From Eudorina sp. 2006-703-Eu-15 (Eukaryota; Chlorophyta; Chlorophyceae; Chlamydomonadales; Volvocaceae), in assembly GCA_003117195.1 (NCBI GenBank), contig BDSI01000018.1:1313575-1377574 (forward strand): a stretch of DNA of 64,000 nt, given 5' to 3'. The translations under genes and the position numbers were made by a program. Shown here one piece after another: positions 33,488-47,845 of this stretch (position 1 is the stretch's first letter; the number at the start of each line of letters is the position of its first letter). Below the pieces are notes generated by a model. The model worked only from the letters and a program-made list of their open reading frames with translations. It was not told where the DNA came from and searched no databases.

Positions 33488-33594
33488 GACGAGGGTGGGA
33501 TTTGAACCCACGCCCTTACGGACTAGAAGGTTCATCCTGGTGCGGTACCAGGTAATCCTGAATCTAGCGCCTTAGACCGCTCGGCCACCTCGTC
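33488..33594 (-). tRNA. tRNA-Leu (CAG) with intron, copy 13
   Basis: One intron substitution (plus strand GGTAATCC instead of GGTAGTCC). Mature sequence unchanged. Confidence 0.92.
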
Positions 33595-34371
33595 GCCACA
33601 TGACAGCACTCTGTAGGCGTGCGTACTCCTCCAAGCAACGAACGACAACTACAGCTGATGAGATGTGCAAGGCACTCAAACCCTACCTCTAGGAAACAAC
33701 GTGGACATGAATCCGTGAATGGATTCTGCACGCAGCAGCTAAACATGCAAAACATAAAGAAACGCATCGGGATGAATGCTGTCATTTGTGGCAAACAAGG
33801 AATGATTATAGCAATCTTGAGTATGTTTGTATGCATATCCACCAGGGAATGAATTTTGCAATCCTGTGTATGCATGCCCAACCTACGGCACCTTTAAAAG
33901 CAGACCTACCCTTGCTTGCCGTGCAACGGTTTCAATCCGTGTCTTGCCTGCAATTGTTACCCATGTGTACAACGAGGTCTGGTAGGAAGCAGTGCGTGTT
34001 TGGGTATGTACAGAGTACATACCAGCATGCATACATACATACCCATGTCCTTGCTGTCGCGGGTCTGTGCAGGTAAGTACACACTATGCGTGTGATGATG
34101 TCAACCAAGCAAGTAAGCGAACAGGTAGGCAGCTATATGGTGACAGTTATTCATGGTGCGTGATAGACCGGCCGCAATTATAATGATCAGCGGGTTCCAC
34201 TGTTACGTCAATGAATAGTAATGATTGATTGTTGAGTTGCCGTGTGCTTCGTTGCAAGCAAGCACCATGTCCGCGTTTAATAGTAGCAGCTGTTTAGCAG
34301 ATGCAAGAGTGCAGTCATGTCCATTTTATATGTAGAATTCGCAACAGCAACCGCCTTGATCGAGGTCTTGT

Positions 34372-34443
34372 TTCGCTACTGGGACTCGAACCCAGGTCCC
34401 GAGAGTGAAAATCTCGTATCCTAACCGCCTAGACTATAGCGAA
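34372..34443 (-). tRNA. tRNA-Glu (TTC), copy 14, terminator variant
   Basis: Canonical body; T4 run interrupted. Confidence 0.92.
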
Positions 34444-34953
34444 TGGCCAAGGATCACCAAAGCCGTAACCTACTGCACCTGGACCAATCCCACCAAAACC
34501 GTTCCCTCTTCTGTGACACCTGCTGACCACCACTGTTTTCAGCAAAACTTCAAACACTTTGTTTTACGTTTCCTGATATGTTCGCTGATTATGCATGCAA
34601 ATAATTTATGAACATTGTAGATGAATTATTGAATGGCGTACTTGCCATGAATGTCACACGACTCCTAGGCTTTGCTAGCAGCATCGTCTATGTTCAAGTA
34701 CAGGTGTTACGTAGCCTAATAATCTGGACGACTATACTAAATCAATTCTTCTTGGCTACGAACTCAAGGTCAACAAACGCCTTCACATATCTGACGTCTT
34801 TATGCCCACGTCTTTATACCTTGCTGCTTCCTTTGCGTCATTATAATTAGTTCCCACAACTACATAGCAGGGATACTTGGAGTCTAGACATCAATTGCCG
34901 TGAATACCCTCCATGACCTTATTGTACTGTACATCATCTCTTCTCCAGAATAT

Positions 34954-35060
34954 GACGAGGGTGGGATTTGAACCCACGCCCTTACGGACTAGAAGGTTCA
35001 TCCTGGTGCGGTACCAGGTAGTCCTGAATCTAGCGCCTTAGACCGCTCGGCCACCTCGTC
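34954..35060 (-). tRNA. tRNA-Leu (CAG) with intron, copy 14
   Basis: Canonical. Confidence 0.92.
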
Positions 35061-35841
35061 GCCACATGACAGCACTCTGTAGGCGTGCGTACTCCTCCAA
35101 GCAACGAACGACAACTACAGCTGATGAGATGTGCAAGGCACTCAAACCCTACCTCTAGGAAACAACGTGGACATGAATCCGTGAATGGATTCTGCACGCA
35201 GCAGCTAAACATGCAAAACATAAAGAAACGCATCGGGATGAATGCTGTCATTTGTGGCAAACAAGGAATGATTATAGCAATCTTGAGTATGTTTGTATGC
35301 ATATCCACCAGGGAATGAATTTTGCAATCCTGTGTATGCATGCCCAACCTACGGCACCTTTAAAAGCAGACCTACCCTTGCTTGCCGTGCAACGGTTTCA
35401 ATCCGTGTCTTGCCTGCAATTGTTACCCATGTGTGCAACGAGGTCTGGTAGGAAGCAGTGCGTGTTTGGGTATGTACAGAGTACATACCAGCATGCATAC
35501 ATACATACCCATGTCCTTGCTGTCGCGGGTCTGTATGTGCAGGTAAGTACACACTATGCGTGTGATGATGTCAACCAAGCAAGTAAGCGAACAGGTAGGC
35601 AGCTATATGGTGACAGTTATTCATGGTGCGTGATAGACCGGCCGCAATTATAATGATCAGCGGGTTCCACTGTTACGTCAATGAATAGTAATGATTGATT
35701 GTTGAGTTGCCGTGTGCTTCGTTGCAAGCAAGCACCATGTCCGCGTTTAATAGTAGCAGCTGTTTAGCAGATGCAAGAGTGCAGTCATGTCCATTTTATA
35801 TGTAAAATTCGCAACAGCAACCGCCTTGATAGAGGTCTTGT

Positions 35842-35913
35842 TTCGCTACTGGGACTCGAACCCAGGTCCCGAGAGTGAAAATCTCGTATCCTAACCGCCT
35901 AGACTATAGCGAA
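35842..35913 (-). tRNA. tRNA-Glu (TTC), copy 15
   Basis: Canonical. The 3' flank has GATAGAGG in place of GATCGAGG, a marker of the units that follow. Confidence 0.94.
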
Positions 35914-36423
35914 TGGCCAAGGATTACCAAAGCCGTAACCTACTGCACCTGGACCAATCCCACCAAAACCGTTCCCTCTTCTGTGACACCTGCTGACCAC
36001 CACTGTTTTCAGCAAAACTTCAAACACTTTGTTTTACGTTTCCTGATATGTTCGCTGATTATGCATGCAAATAATTTATGAACATTGTAGATGAATTATT
36101 GAATGGCGTACTTGCCATGAATGTCACACGACTCCTAGGCTTTGCTAGCAGCATCGTCTATGTTCAAGTACAGGTGTTACGTAGCCTAATAATCTGGACG
36201 ACTATACTAAATCAATTCTTCTTGGCTACGAAATCAAGGTCAACAAACGCCTTCACATATCTGACGTCTTTATGCCCACGTCTTTATACCTTGCTGCTTC
36301 CTTTGCGTCATTATAATTAGTTCCCACAACTACATAGCAGGGATACTTGGAGCCTAGACATCAATTGCCGTGAATACCCTCCATGACCTTATTGTACTGT
36401 ACATCATCTCTTCTCCAGAATAT

Positions 36424-36530
36424 GACGAGGGTGGGATTTGAACCCACGCCCTTACGGACTAGAAGGTTCATCCTGGTGCGGTACCAGGTAGTCCTGAATC
36501 TAGCGCCTTAGACCGCTCGGCCACCTCGTC
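36424..36530 (-). tRNA. tRNA-Leu (CAG) with intron, copy 15
   Basis: Canonical. Confidence 0.92.
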
Positions 36531-37311
36531 GCCACATGACAGCACTCAGTAGGCGTGCGTACTCCTCCAAGCAACGAACGACAACTACAGCTGATGAGAT
36601 GTGCAAGGCACTCAAACCCTACCTCTAGGAAACAACGTGGACATGAATCCGTGAATGGATTCTGCATGCAGCAGCTAAACATGCAAAACATAAAGAAACG
36701 CATCGGGATGAATGCTGTCATTTGTGGCAAACAAGGAATGATTATAGCAATCTTGAGTATGTTTGTATGCATATCCACCAGGGAATGAATTTTGCAATCC
36801 TGTGTATGCATGCCCAACCTACGGCACCTTTAAAAGCAGACCTACCCTTGCTTGCCGTGCAACGGTTTCAATCCGTGTCTTGCCTGCAATTGTTACCCAT
36901 GTGTGCAACGAGGTCTGGTAGGAAGCAGTGCGTGTTTGGGTATGTACAGAGTACATACCAGCATGCATACATACATACCCATGTCCTTGCTGTCGCGGGT
37001 CTGTATGTGCAGGTAAGTACACACTATGCGTGTGATGATGTCAACCAAGCAAGTAAGCGAACAGGTAGGCAGCTATATGGTGACAGTTATTCATGGTGCG
37101 TGATAGACCGGCCGCAATTATAATGATCAGCGGGTTCCACTGTTACGTCAATGAATAGTAATGATTGATTGTTGAGTTGCCGTGTGCTTCGTTGCAAGCA
37201 AGCACCATGTCCGCGTTTAATAGTAGCAGCTGTTTAGCAGATGCAAGAGTGCAGTCATGTCCATTTTATATGTAAAATTCGCAACAGCAACCGCCTTGAT
37301 AGAGGTCTTGT

Positions 37312-37383
37312 TTCGCTACTGGGACTCGAACCCAGGTCCCGAGAGTGAAAATCTCGTATCCTAACCGCCTAGACTATAGCGAA
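37312..37383 (-). tRNA. tRNA-Glu (TTC), copy 16
   Basis: Canonical. Confidence 0.94.
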
Positions 37384-37519
37384 TGGCCAAGGATTACCAA
37401 AGCCGTAACCTACTGCACCTGGACCAATCCCACCAAAACCGTTCCCTCTTCTGTGACACCTGCTGACCACCACTGTTTTCAGCAAAACTTCAAACACTTT
37501 GTTTTACGTTTCCTGATAT

Positions 37520-37652
37520 CAAATATACATCAGTATATATCAATATACAATATGTACTATATCTATGTATTGTATTATATGTTTATATATATTTTATCAG
37601 CATATGTATGATATATATATATATATATATATATAAATACCGAAGAAGAGAT
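37520..37652. repeat. AT-rich module 3 (133 bp)
   Basis: The module has an expanded TA run at its right end. Confidence 0.88.
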
Positions 37653-38026
37653 GTTCGCTGATTATGCATGCAAATAATTTATGAACATTGTAGATGAATT
37701 ATTGAATGGCGTACTTGCCATGAATGTCACACGACTCCTAGGCTTTGCTAGCAGCATCGTCTATGTTCAAGTACAGGTGTTACGTAGCCTAATAATCTGG
37801 ACGACTATACTAAATCAATTCTTCTTGGCTACGAAATAAAGGTCAACAAACGCCTTCACATATCTGACGTCTTTATGCCCACGTCTTTATACCTTGCTGC
37901 TTCCTTTGCGTCATTATAATTAGTTCTCACAACTACATAGCAGGGATACTTGGAGTCTAGACATCAATTGCCGTGAATACCCTCCATGACCTTATTGTAC
38001 TGTACATCATCTCTTCTCCAGAATAT

Positions 38027-38133
38027 GACGAGGGTGGGATTTGAACCCACGCCCTTACGGACTAGAAGGTTCATCCTGGTGCGGTACCAGGTAGTCCTGA
38101 ATCTAGCGCCTTAGACCGCTCGGCCACCTCGTC
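38027..38133 (-). tRNA. tRNA-Leu (CAG) with intron, copy 16
   Basis: Canonical. Confidence 0.92.
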
Positions 38134-38914
38134 GCCACATGACAGCACTCAGTAGGCGTGCGTACTCCTCCAAGCAACGAACGACAACTACAGCTGATGA
38201 GATGTGCAAGGCACTCAAACCCTACCTCTAGGAAACAACGTGGACATGAATCCGTGAATGGATTCTGCATGCAGCAGCTAAACATGCAAAACATAAAGAA
38301 ACGCATCGGGATGAATGCTGTCATTTGTGGCAAACAAGGAATGATTATAGCAATCTTGAGTATGTTTGTATGCATATCCACCAGGGAATGAATTTTGCAA
38401 TCCTGTGTATGCATGCCCAACCTACGGCACCTTTAAAAGCAGACCTACCCTTGCTTGCCGTGCAACGGTTTCAATCCGTGTCTTGCCTGCAATTGTTACC
38501 CATGTGTGCAACGAGGTCTGGTAGGAAGCAGTGCGTGTTTGGGTATGTACAGAGTACATACCAGCATGCATACATACATACCCATGTCCTTGCTGTCGCG
38601 GGTCTGTATGTGCAGGTAAGTACACACTATGCGTGTGATGATGTCAACCAAGCAAGTAAGCGAACAGGTAGGCAGCTATATGGTGACAGTTATTCATGGT
38701 GCGTGATAGACCGGCCGCAATTATAATGATCAGCGGGTTCCACTGTTACGTCAATGAATAGTAATGATTGATTGTTGAGTTGCCGTGTGCTTCGTTGCAA
38801 GCAAGCACCATGTCCGCGTTTAATAGTAGCAGCTGTTTAGCAGATGCAAGAGTGCAGTCATGTCCATTTTATATGTAAAATTCGCAACAGCAACCGCCTT
38901 GATAGAGGTCTTGT

Positions 38915-38985
38915 TTCGCTACTGGGACTCGAACCCAGGTCCGAGAGTGAAAATCTCGTATCCTAACCGCCTAGACGATAGCGAA
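38915..38985 (-). tRNA. tRNA-Glu (TTC), copy 17, 71 nt
   Basis: Lacks one C in the variable loop (as at 7314) and has A-to-C at position 9 (plus strand GACGATAG). Probably reduced function. Confidence 0.8.
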
Positions 38986-39121
38986 TGGCCAAGGATTACC
39001 AAAGCCGTAACCTACTGCACCTGGACCAATCCAACCAAAACCGTTCCCTCTTCTGTGACACCTGCTGACCACCACTGTTTTCAGCAAAACTTCAAACACT
39101 TTGTTTTACGTTTCCTGATAT

Positions 39122-39240
39122 CAAATATACATCAGTATATATCAATATACAATATGTACTATATCTATGTATTGTATTATATGTTTATATATATTTTATC
39201 AGCATATGTATGATATATATATAAATACCGAAGAAGAGAT
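39122..39240. repeat. AT-rich module 4 (119 bp)
   Basis: Basic length form. Confidence 0.88.
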
Positions 39241-39614
39241 GTTCGCTGATTATGCATGCAAATAATTTATGAACATTGTAGATGAATTATTGAATGGCGT
39301 ACTTGCCATGAATGTCACACGACTCCTAGGCTTTGCTAGCAGCATCGTCTATGTTCAAGTACAGGTGTTACGTAGCCTAATAATCTGGACGACTATACTA
39401 AATCAATTCTTCTTGGCTACGAAATCAAGGTCAACAAACGCCTTCACATATCTGACGTCTTTATGCCCACGTCTTTATACCTTGCTGCTTCCTTTGCGTC
39501 ATTATAATTAGTTCCCACAACTACATAGCAGGGATACTTGGAGTCTAGACATCAATTGCCATGAATACCCTCCATGACCTTATTGTACTGTACATCATCT
39601 CTTCTCCAGAATAT

Positions 39615-39635
39615 GACGAGGGTGGGATTTGAACC
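39615..39635 (-). pseudogene. tRNA-Leu stub, copy 17 (140-bp deletion)
   Basis: Only the 3' acceptor strand, the 3' side of the T stem and part of the T loop remain (GACGAGG to GAACCC on the plus strand). The sequence then jumps to TACAGCTGATG. The rest of the gene and its 5' flank are deleted. Confidence 0.9.
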
Positions 39636-40362
39636 CTACAGCTGATGAGATGTGCAAGGCACTCAAACCCTACCTCTAGGAAACAACGTGGACATGAATC
39701 CGTGAATGGATTCTGCATGCAGCAGCTAAACATGCAAAACATAAAGAAACGCATCGGGATGAATGCTGTCATTTGTGGCAAACAAGGAATGATTATAGCA
39801 ATCTTGAGTATGTTTGTATGCATATCCACCAGGGAATGAATTTTGCAATCCTGTGTATGCATGCCCAACCTACGGCACCTTTAAAAGCAGACCTACCCTT
39901 GCTTGCCGTGCAACGGTTTCAATCCGTGTCTTGCCTGCAATTGTTACCCATGTGTGCAACGAGGTCTGGTAGGAAGCAGTGCGTGTTTGGGTATGTAAAG
40001 AGTACATACCAGCATGCATACATACATACCCATGTCCTTGCTGTCGCGGGTCTGTATGTGCAGGTAAGTACACACTATGCGTGTGATGATGTCAACCAAG
40101 CAAGTAAGCGAACAGGTAGGCAGCTATACGGTGACAGTTATTCATGGTGCGTGATAGACCAGCCGCAATTATAATGATCAGCGGGTTCCACTGTTACGTC
40201 AATGAATAGTAATGATTGATTGTTGAGTTGCCGTGTGCTTCGTTGCAAGCAAGCACCATGTCCGCGTTTAATAGTAGCAGCTGTTTAGCAGATGCAAGAG
40301 TGCAGTCATGTCCATTTTATATGTAAAATTCGCAACAGCAACCGCCTTGATAGAGGTCTTGT

Positions 40363-40434
40363 TTCGCTACTGGGACTCGAACCCAGGTCCCGAGAGTGAA
40401 AATCTCGTATCCTAACCGCCTAGACTATAGCGAA
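40363..40434 (-). tRNA. tRNA-Glu (TTC), copy 18
   Basis: Canonical. Confidence 0.93.
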
Positions 40435-40569
40435 TGGCCAAGGATCACCAAAGCCGTAACCTACTGCACCTGGACCAATCCACCAAAACCGTTCCCTCTT
40501 CTGTGACACCTGCTGACCACCACTGTTTTCAGCAAAACTTCAAACACTTTGTTTTACGTTTCCTGATAT

Positions 40570-40674
40570 CAAATATACATCAGTATATATCAATATACAA
40601 TATGTACTATATCTATGTATTGTATTATATGTTTATATATATATATATATATATATAAATACCGAAGAAGAGAT
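40570..40674. repeat. AT-rich module 5 (105 bp)
   Basis: The TTTTATCAGCATATG part is replaced by a pure TA run. Confidence 0.85.
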
Positions 40675-41048
40675 GTTCGCTGATTATGCATGCAAATAAT
40701 TTATGAACATTGTAGATGAATTATTGAATGGCGTACTTGCCATGAATGTCACACGACTCCTAGGCTTTGCTAGCAACATCGTCTATGTTCAAGTACAGGT
40801 GTTACGTAGCCTAATAATCTGGACGACTATACTAAATCAATTCTTCTTGGCTACGAAATCAAGGTCAACAAACGCCTTCACATATCTGACGTCTTTATGC
40901 CCACGTCTTTATACCTTGCTGCTTCCTTTGCGTCATTATAATTAGTTCCCACAACTACATAGCAGGGATACTTGGAGTCTAGACATCAATTGCCATGGAT
41001 ACCCTCCATGACCTTATTGTACTGTACATCATCTCTTCTCCAGAATAT

Positions 41049-41069
41049 GACGAGGGTGGGATTTGAACC
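41049..41069 (-). pseudogene. tRNA-Leu stub, copy 18 (same 140-bp deletion)
   Basis: Identical breakpoint to 39615-39635, so the two truncated units share one deletion event. Confidence 0.9.
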
Positions 41070-41796
41070 CTACAGCTGATGAGATGTGCAAGGCACTCAA
41101 ACCCTACCTCTAGGAAACAACGTGGACATGAATCCGTGAATGGATTCTGCATGCAGCAGCTAAACATGCAAAACATAACGAAACGCATCGGGATGAATGC
41201 TGTCATTTGTGGCAAACAAGGAATGATTATTGCAATCTTGAGTATGTTTGTATGCATATCCACCAGGGAATGAATTTTGCAATCCTGTGTATGCATGCCC
41301 AACCTACGGCACCTTTAAAAGCAGACCTACCCTTGCTTGCCGTGCAACGGTTTCAATCCGTGTCTTGCCTGCAATTGTTACCCATGTGTGCAACGAGGTC
41401 TGGTAGGAAGCAGTGCGTGTTTGGGTATGTACAGAGTACATACCAGCATGCATACATACATACCCATGTCCTTGCTGTCGCGGGTCTGTATGTGCAGGTA
41501 AGTACACATTATGCGTGTGATGATGTCAACCAAGCAAGTAAGCGAACAGGTAGGCAGCTATATGGTGACAGTTATTCATGGTGCGTGATAGACCGGCCGC
41601 AATTATAATGATCAGCGGGTTCCACTGTTACGTCAATGAATAGTAATGATTGATTGTTGAGTTGCCGTGTGCTTCGTTGCAAGCAAGCACCATGTCCGCG
41701 TTTAATAGTAGCAGCAGTTTAGCAGATGCAAGAGTGCAGTCATGTCCATTTTATATGTAAAATTCGCAACAGCAACCGCCTTGATCGAGGTCTTGT

Positions 41797-41868
41797 TTCG
41801 CTACTGAGACTCGAACCCAGGTCCCGAGAGTGAAAATCTCGTATCCTAACCGCCTAGACTATAGCGAA
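41797..41868 (-). tRNA. tRNA-Glu (TTC), copy 19
   Basis: One T-stem change (plus strand CTGAGACTC) turns a G-C pair into a G-U wobble. The rest is canonical. Confidence 0.88.
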
Positions 41869-42004
41869 TGGCCAAGGATCACCAAAGCCGTAACCTACTG
41901 CACCTGGACCAATCCCACCAAAACCGTTCCCTCTTCTGTGACACCTGCTGACCACCACTGTTTTCAGCAAAACTTCAAACACTTTGTTTTACGTTTCCTG
42001 ATAT

Positions 42005-42127
42005 CAAATATACATCAGTATATATCAATATACAATATGTACTATATCTATGTATTGTATTATATGTTTATATATATTTTATCAGCATATGTATGATATA
42101 TATATATATAAATACCGAAGAAGAGAT
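42005..42127. repeat. AT-rich module 6 (123 bp)
   Basis: Slightly longer TA run than module 1. Confidence 0.88.
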
Positions 42128-42269
42128 GTTCGCTGATTATGCATGCAAATAATTTATGAACATTGTAGATGAATTATTGAATGACGTACTTGCCATGAAT
42201 GTCACACGACTCCTAGGCTTTGCTAGCAGCATCGTCTATGTTCAAGTACAGGTGTTACGTAGCCTAATA

Positions 42270-42586
42270 ATCTGGACGACTATACAAAATCAATTCTTCT
42301 TGGCTACGAAATAAAGGTCAACAAACGCCTTCTTATATCTGAGTCTTTATGCCACGTCTTTATACCTTGCTGCTTCCTTTGCGTCATTATAATTAGTTCT
42401 CACAACTACATAGCAGGATACTTGGAGTCTAGACATCAATTGCCTGAATTCCTCCATGACCTTATTGTACTGTACATCATCTCTTCTCCAGTATGAATTG
42501 ATTCTCGCACTTACGGGAACTGATCTAGACATCATTGCTGATTCCTCATGACTTTTGTACTGTACATCATCTCTTCTCCAGAATAT
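42270..42586. repeat. Degenerate stretch of unit sequence with a partial duplication
   Basis: Many single-base losses relative to other units. A TCATCTCTTCTCCAG segment occurs twice (ending about 42491 and 42581). Between them lies a corrupted fragment resembling the tRNA-Leu 3' end and unit flank. No gene. Confidence 0.7.
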
Positions 42587-42693
42587 GACGAGGGTGGGAT
42601 TTGAACCCACGCCCTTACGGACTAGAAGGTTCATCCTGGTGCGGTACCAGGTAGTCCTGAATCTAGCGCCTTAGACCGCTCGGCCACCTCGTC
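42587..42693 (-). tRNA. tRNA-Leu (CAG) with intron, copy 19
   Basis: Gene canonical. The base after the gene on the plus strand is A (CTCGTCACCAC) in place of G. Confidence 0.9.
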
Positions 42694-43470
42694 ACCACAT
42701 GACAACACTCAGTAGGCGTGCGTACTCCTCCAAGCAACGAACGACAACTACAGCTGATGAGATGTGCAAGGCACTCAAACCCTACCTCTAGGAAACAACG
42801 TGGACATGAATCCGTGAATGGATTCTGCACGCAGCAGCTAAACATGCAAAACATAAAGAAACGCATCGGGATGAATGCTGTCATTTGTGGCAAACAAGGA
42901 ATGATTATAGCAATCTTGAGTATGTTTGTATGCATATCCACCAGGGAATGAATTTTGCAACCCTGTGTATGCATGCCCAACCTACGGCACCTTTAAAAGC
43001 TGACCTACCCTTGCTTGCCGTGCAACGGTTTCAATCCGTGTCTTGCCTGCAATTGTTACCCATGTGTACAACGAGGTCTGGTAGGAAGCAGTGCGTGTTT
43101 GGGTATGTACAGAGTACATACCAGCATGCATACATACATACCCATGTCCTTGCTGTCGCGGGTCTGTGCAGGTAAGTACACACTATGCGTGTGATGATGT
43201 CAACCAAGCAAGTAAGCGAACAGGTAGGCAGCTATATGGTGACAGTTATTCATGGTGCGTGATAGACCGGCCGCAATTATAATGATCAGCGGGTTCCACT
43301 GTTACGTCAATGAATAGTAATGATTGATTGTTGAGTTGCCGTGTGCTTCGTTGCAAGCAAGCACCATGTCCGCGTTTAATAGTAGCAGCTGTTTAGCAGA
43401 TGCAAGAGTGCAGTCATGTCCATTTTATATGTAAAATTCGCAACAGCAACCGCCTTGATAGAGGTCTTGT

Positions 43471-43542
43471 TTCGCTACTGGGACTCGAACCCAGGTCCCG
43501 AGAGTGAAAATCTCGTATCCTAACCGCCTAGACTATAGCGAA
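43471..43542 (-). tRNA. tRNA-Glu (TTC), copy 20
   Basis: Canonical. Confidence 0.94.
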
Positions 43543-43678
43543 TGGCCAAGGATCACCAAAGCCGTAACCTACTGCACCTGGACCAATCCCACCAAAACCG
43601 TTCCCTCTTCTGTGACACCTGCTGACCACCACTGTTTTCAGCAAAACTTCAAACACTTTGTTTTACGTTTCCTGATAT

Positions 43679-43796
43679 CAAATATACATCAGTATATATC
43701 ATATACAATATGTACTATATCTATGTATTGTATTATATGTTTATATATATTTTATCAGCATATGTATGATATATATATAAATACCGAAGAAGAGAT
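43679..43796. repeat. AT-rich module 7 (118 bp)
   Basis: One base shorter than module 1. Confidence 0.88.
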
Positions 43797-44170
43797 GTTC
43801 GCTGATTATGCATGCAAATAATTTATGAACATTGTAGATGAATTATTGAATGACGTACTTGCCATGAATGTCACACGACTCCTAGGCTTTGCTAGCAGCA
43901 TCGTCTATGTTCAAGTACAGGTGTTACGTAGCCTAATAATCTGGACGACTATACTAAATCAATTCTTCTTGGCTACGAAATAAAGGTCAACAAACGCCTT
44001 CTTATATCTGACGTCTTTATGCCCACGTCTTTATACCTTGCTGCTTCCTTTGCGTCATTATAATTAGTTCTCACAACTACATAGCAGGGATACTTGGAGT
44101 CTAGACATCAATTGCCGTGAATTCCCTCCATGACCTTATTGTACTGTACATCATCTCTTCTCCAGAATAT

Positions 44171-44277
44171 GACGAGGGTGGGATTTGAACCCACGCCCTT
44201 ACGGACTAGAAGGTTCATCCTGGTGCGGTACCAGGTAGTCCTGAATCTAGCGCCTTAGACCGCTCGGCCACCTCGTC
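44171..44277 (-). tRNA. tRNA-Leu (CAG) with intron, copy 20
   Basis: Same CTCGTCACC flank as copy 19; gene canonical. Confidence 0.91.
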
Positions 44278-45058
44278 ACCACATGACAACACTCAGTAGG
44301 CGTGCGTACTCCTCCAAGCAACGAACGACAACTACAGCTGATGAGATGTGCAAGGCACTCAAACCCTACCTCTAGGAAACAACGTGGACATGAATCCGTG
44401 AATGGATTCTGCACGCAGCAGCTAAACATGCAAAACATAAAGAAACGCATCGGGATGAATGCTGTCATTTGTGGCAAACAAGGAATGATTATAGCAATCT
44501 TGAGTATGTTTGTATGCATATCCACCAGGGAATGAATTTTGCAACCCTGTGTATGCATGCCCAACCTACGGCACCTTTAAAAGCAGACCTACCCTTGCTT
44601 GCCGTGCAACGGTTTCAATCCGTGTCTTGCCTGCAATTGTTACCCATGTGTACAACGAGGTCTGGTAGGAAGCAGTGCGTGTTTGGGTATGTAAAGAGTA
44701 CATACCAGCATGCATACATACATACCCATGTCCTTGCTGTCGCGGGTCTGTATGTGCAGGTAAGTACACACTATGCGTGTGATGATGTCAACCAAGCAAG
44801 TAAGCGAACAGGTAGGCAGCTATATGGTGACAGTTATTCATGGTGCGTGATAGACCGGCCGCAATTATAATGATCAGCGGGTTCCACTGTTACGTCAATG
44901 AATAGTAATGATTGATTGTTGAGTTGCCGTGTGCTTCGTTGCAAGCAAGCACCATGTCCGCGTTTAATAGTAGCAGCTGTTTAGCAGATGCAAGAGTGCA
45001 GTCATGTCCATTTTATATGTAAAATTCGCAACAGCAACCGCCTTGATCGAGGTCTTGT

Positions 45059-45130
45059 TTCGCTACTGGGACTCGAACCCAGGTCCCGAGAGTGAAAATC
45101 TCGTATCCTAACCGCCTAGACTATAGCGAA
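45059..45130 (-). tRNA. tRNA-Glu (TTC), copy 21
   Basis: Canonical. Confidence 0.94.
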
Positions 45131-45266
45131 TGGCCAAGGATCACCAAAGCCGTAACCTACTGCACCTGGACCAATCCCACCAAAACCGTTCCCTCTTCTG
45201 TGACACCTGCTGACCACCACTGTTTTCAGCAAAACTTCAAACACTTTGTTTTACGTTTCCTGATAT

Positions 45267-45355
45267 CAAATATACATCAGTATATATCAATATACAATAT
45301 GTACTATATCTATGTATTGTATTATATGTTTATATATATTTTATCAGCATATGTA

Positions 45356-45390
<35 letters not shown>

Positions 45391-45403
45391 CCGAAGAAGA
45401 GAT
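45267..45403. repeat. AT-rich module 8 (137 bp)
   Basis: Longest TA run of the series. Confidence 0.88.
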
Positions 45404-45779
45404 GTTCGCTGATTATGCATGCAAATAATTTATGAACATTGTAGATGAATTATTGAATGGCGTACTTGCCATGAATGTCACACGACTCCTAGGCTTTGCT
45501 AGCAGCATCGTCTATGTTCAAGTACAGGTGTTACGTAGCCTAATAATCTGGACGACTATACTAAATCAATTCTTCTTGGCTACGAAATAAAGGTCAACAA
45601 ACGCCTTCACATATCTGACGTCTTTATGCCCACGTCTTTATACCTTGCTGCTTCCTTTGCGTCATTGTAATTAGTTCCCATAACTACATAGCAGGGATAC
45701 TTGGAGTCTAGACATCAATTGCCGTGAATACCCTCCTCCTTGCATTATTGTACTGTACATCTTCTCTTCTCCAGAATAT

Positions 45780-45886
45780 GACGAGGGTGGGATTTGAACC
45801 CACGCCCTTACGGACTAGAAGGTTCATCCTGGTGCGGTACCAGGTAGTCCTGAATCTAGCGCCTTAGACCGCTCGGCCACCTCGTC
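45780..45886 (-). tRNA. tRNA-Leu (CAG) with intron, copy 21
   Basis: Canonical. The flank has the CCTCCTCCTTGCATTA variant shared by the next four tRNA-Leu copies. Confidence 0.92.
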
Positions 45887-46663
45887 GCCACATGACAGCG
45901 CTCAGTAGGCGTGCGTACTCCTCCAAGCAATGAACGACAACTACAGCTGATGAGATGTGCAAGGCACTCAAACCCTACCTCTAGGAAACAATGTGGACAT
46001 GAATCCGTGAATGGATTCTGCACGCAGCAGCTAAACATGCAAAACATAAAGAAACGCATCGGGATGAATGCTGTCATTTGTGGCAAACAAGGAATGATTA
46101 TAGCAATCTTGAGTATGTTTGTATGCATATCCACCAGGGAATGAATTTTGCAATCCTGTGTATGCATGCCCAACCTACGGCACCTTTAAAAGCAGACCTA
46201 CCCTTGCTTGCCGTGCAACGGTTTCAATCCGTGTCTTGCCTGCAATTGTTACCCATGTGTACAACGAGGTCTTGTAGGAAGCAGTGCGTGTTTGGGTATG
46301 TACAGAGTACATACCAGCATGCATACATACATGCCCATGTCCTTGCTGTCGCGGGTCTGTGCAGGTAAGTACACAGTATGCGTGTGATGATGTCAACCAA
46401 GCAAGTAAGCGAACAGGTAGGCAGCTATATGGTGACAGTTATTCATGGTGCGTGATAGACCGGCCGCAATTATAATGATCAGCGGGTTCCACTGTTACGT
46501 CAATGAATAGTAATGATTGATTGTTGAGTTGCTGTGTGCTTCGTTGCAAGCAAGCACCATGTCCGCGTTTAATAGTAGCAGCTGTTTAGCAGATGCAAGA
46601 GTGCAGTCATGTCCATTTTATATGTAAAATTCGCAACAGCAACCGCCTTGATCGAGGTCTTGT

Positions 46664-46700
46664 TTCGCTACTGGGACTCGAACCCAGGTCCCGAGAGTGA
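46664..46700 (-). pseudogene. tRNA-Glu copy 22, 3' half, split by insert
   Basis: Runs from the acceptor 3' strand to the anticodon loop (GTGA on the plus strand), where a 1.1-kb insert begins. The 5' half resumes at 47810-47845. The split falls in the anticodon, between positions 34 and 35 within the ambiguity of an A run. Confidence 0.9.
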
Positions 46701-47809
<1,109 letters not shown>

Positions 47810-47845
47810 AAAATCTCGTATCCTAACCGCCTAGACTATAGCGAA
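47810..47845 (-). pseudogene. tRNA-Glu copy 22, 5' half
   Basis: Anticodon-loop 5' side, D arm and acceptor 5' strand. It contains the A box but is separated from the B box by 1.1 kb. Confidence 0.9.
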
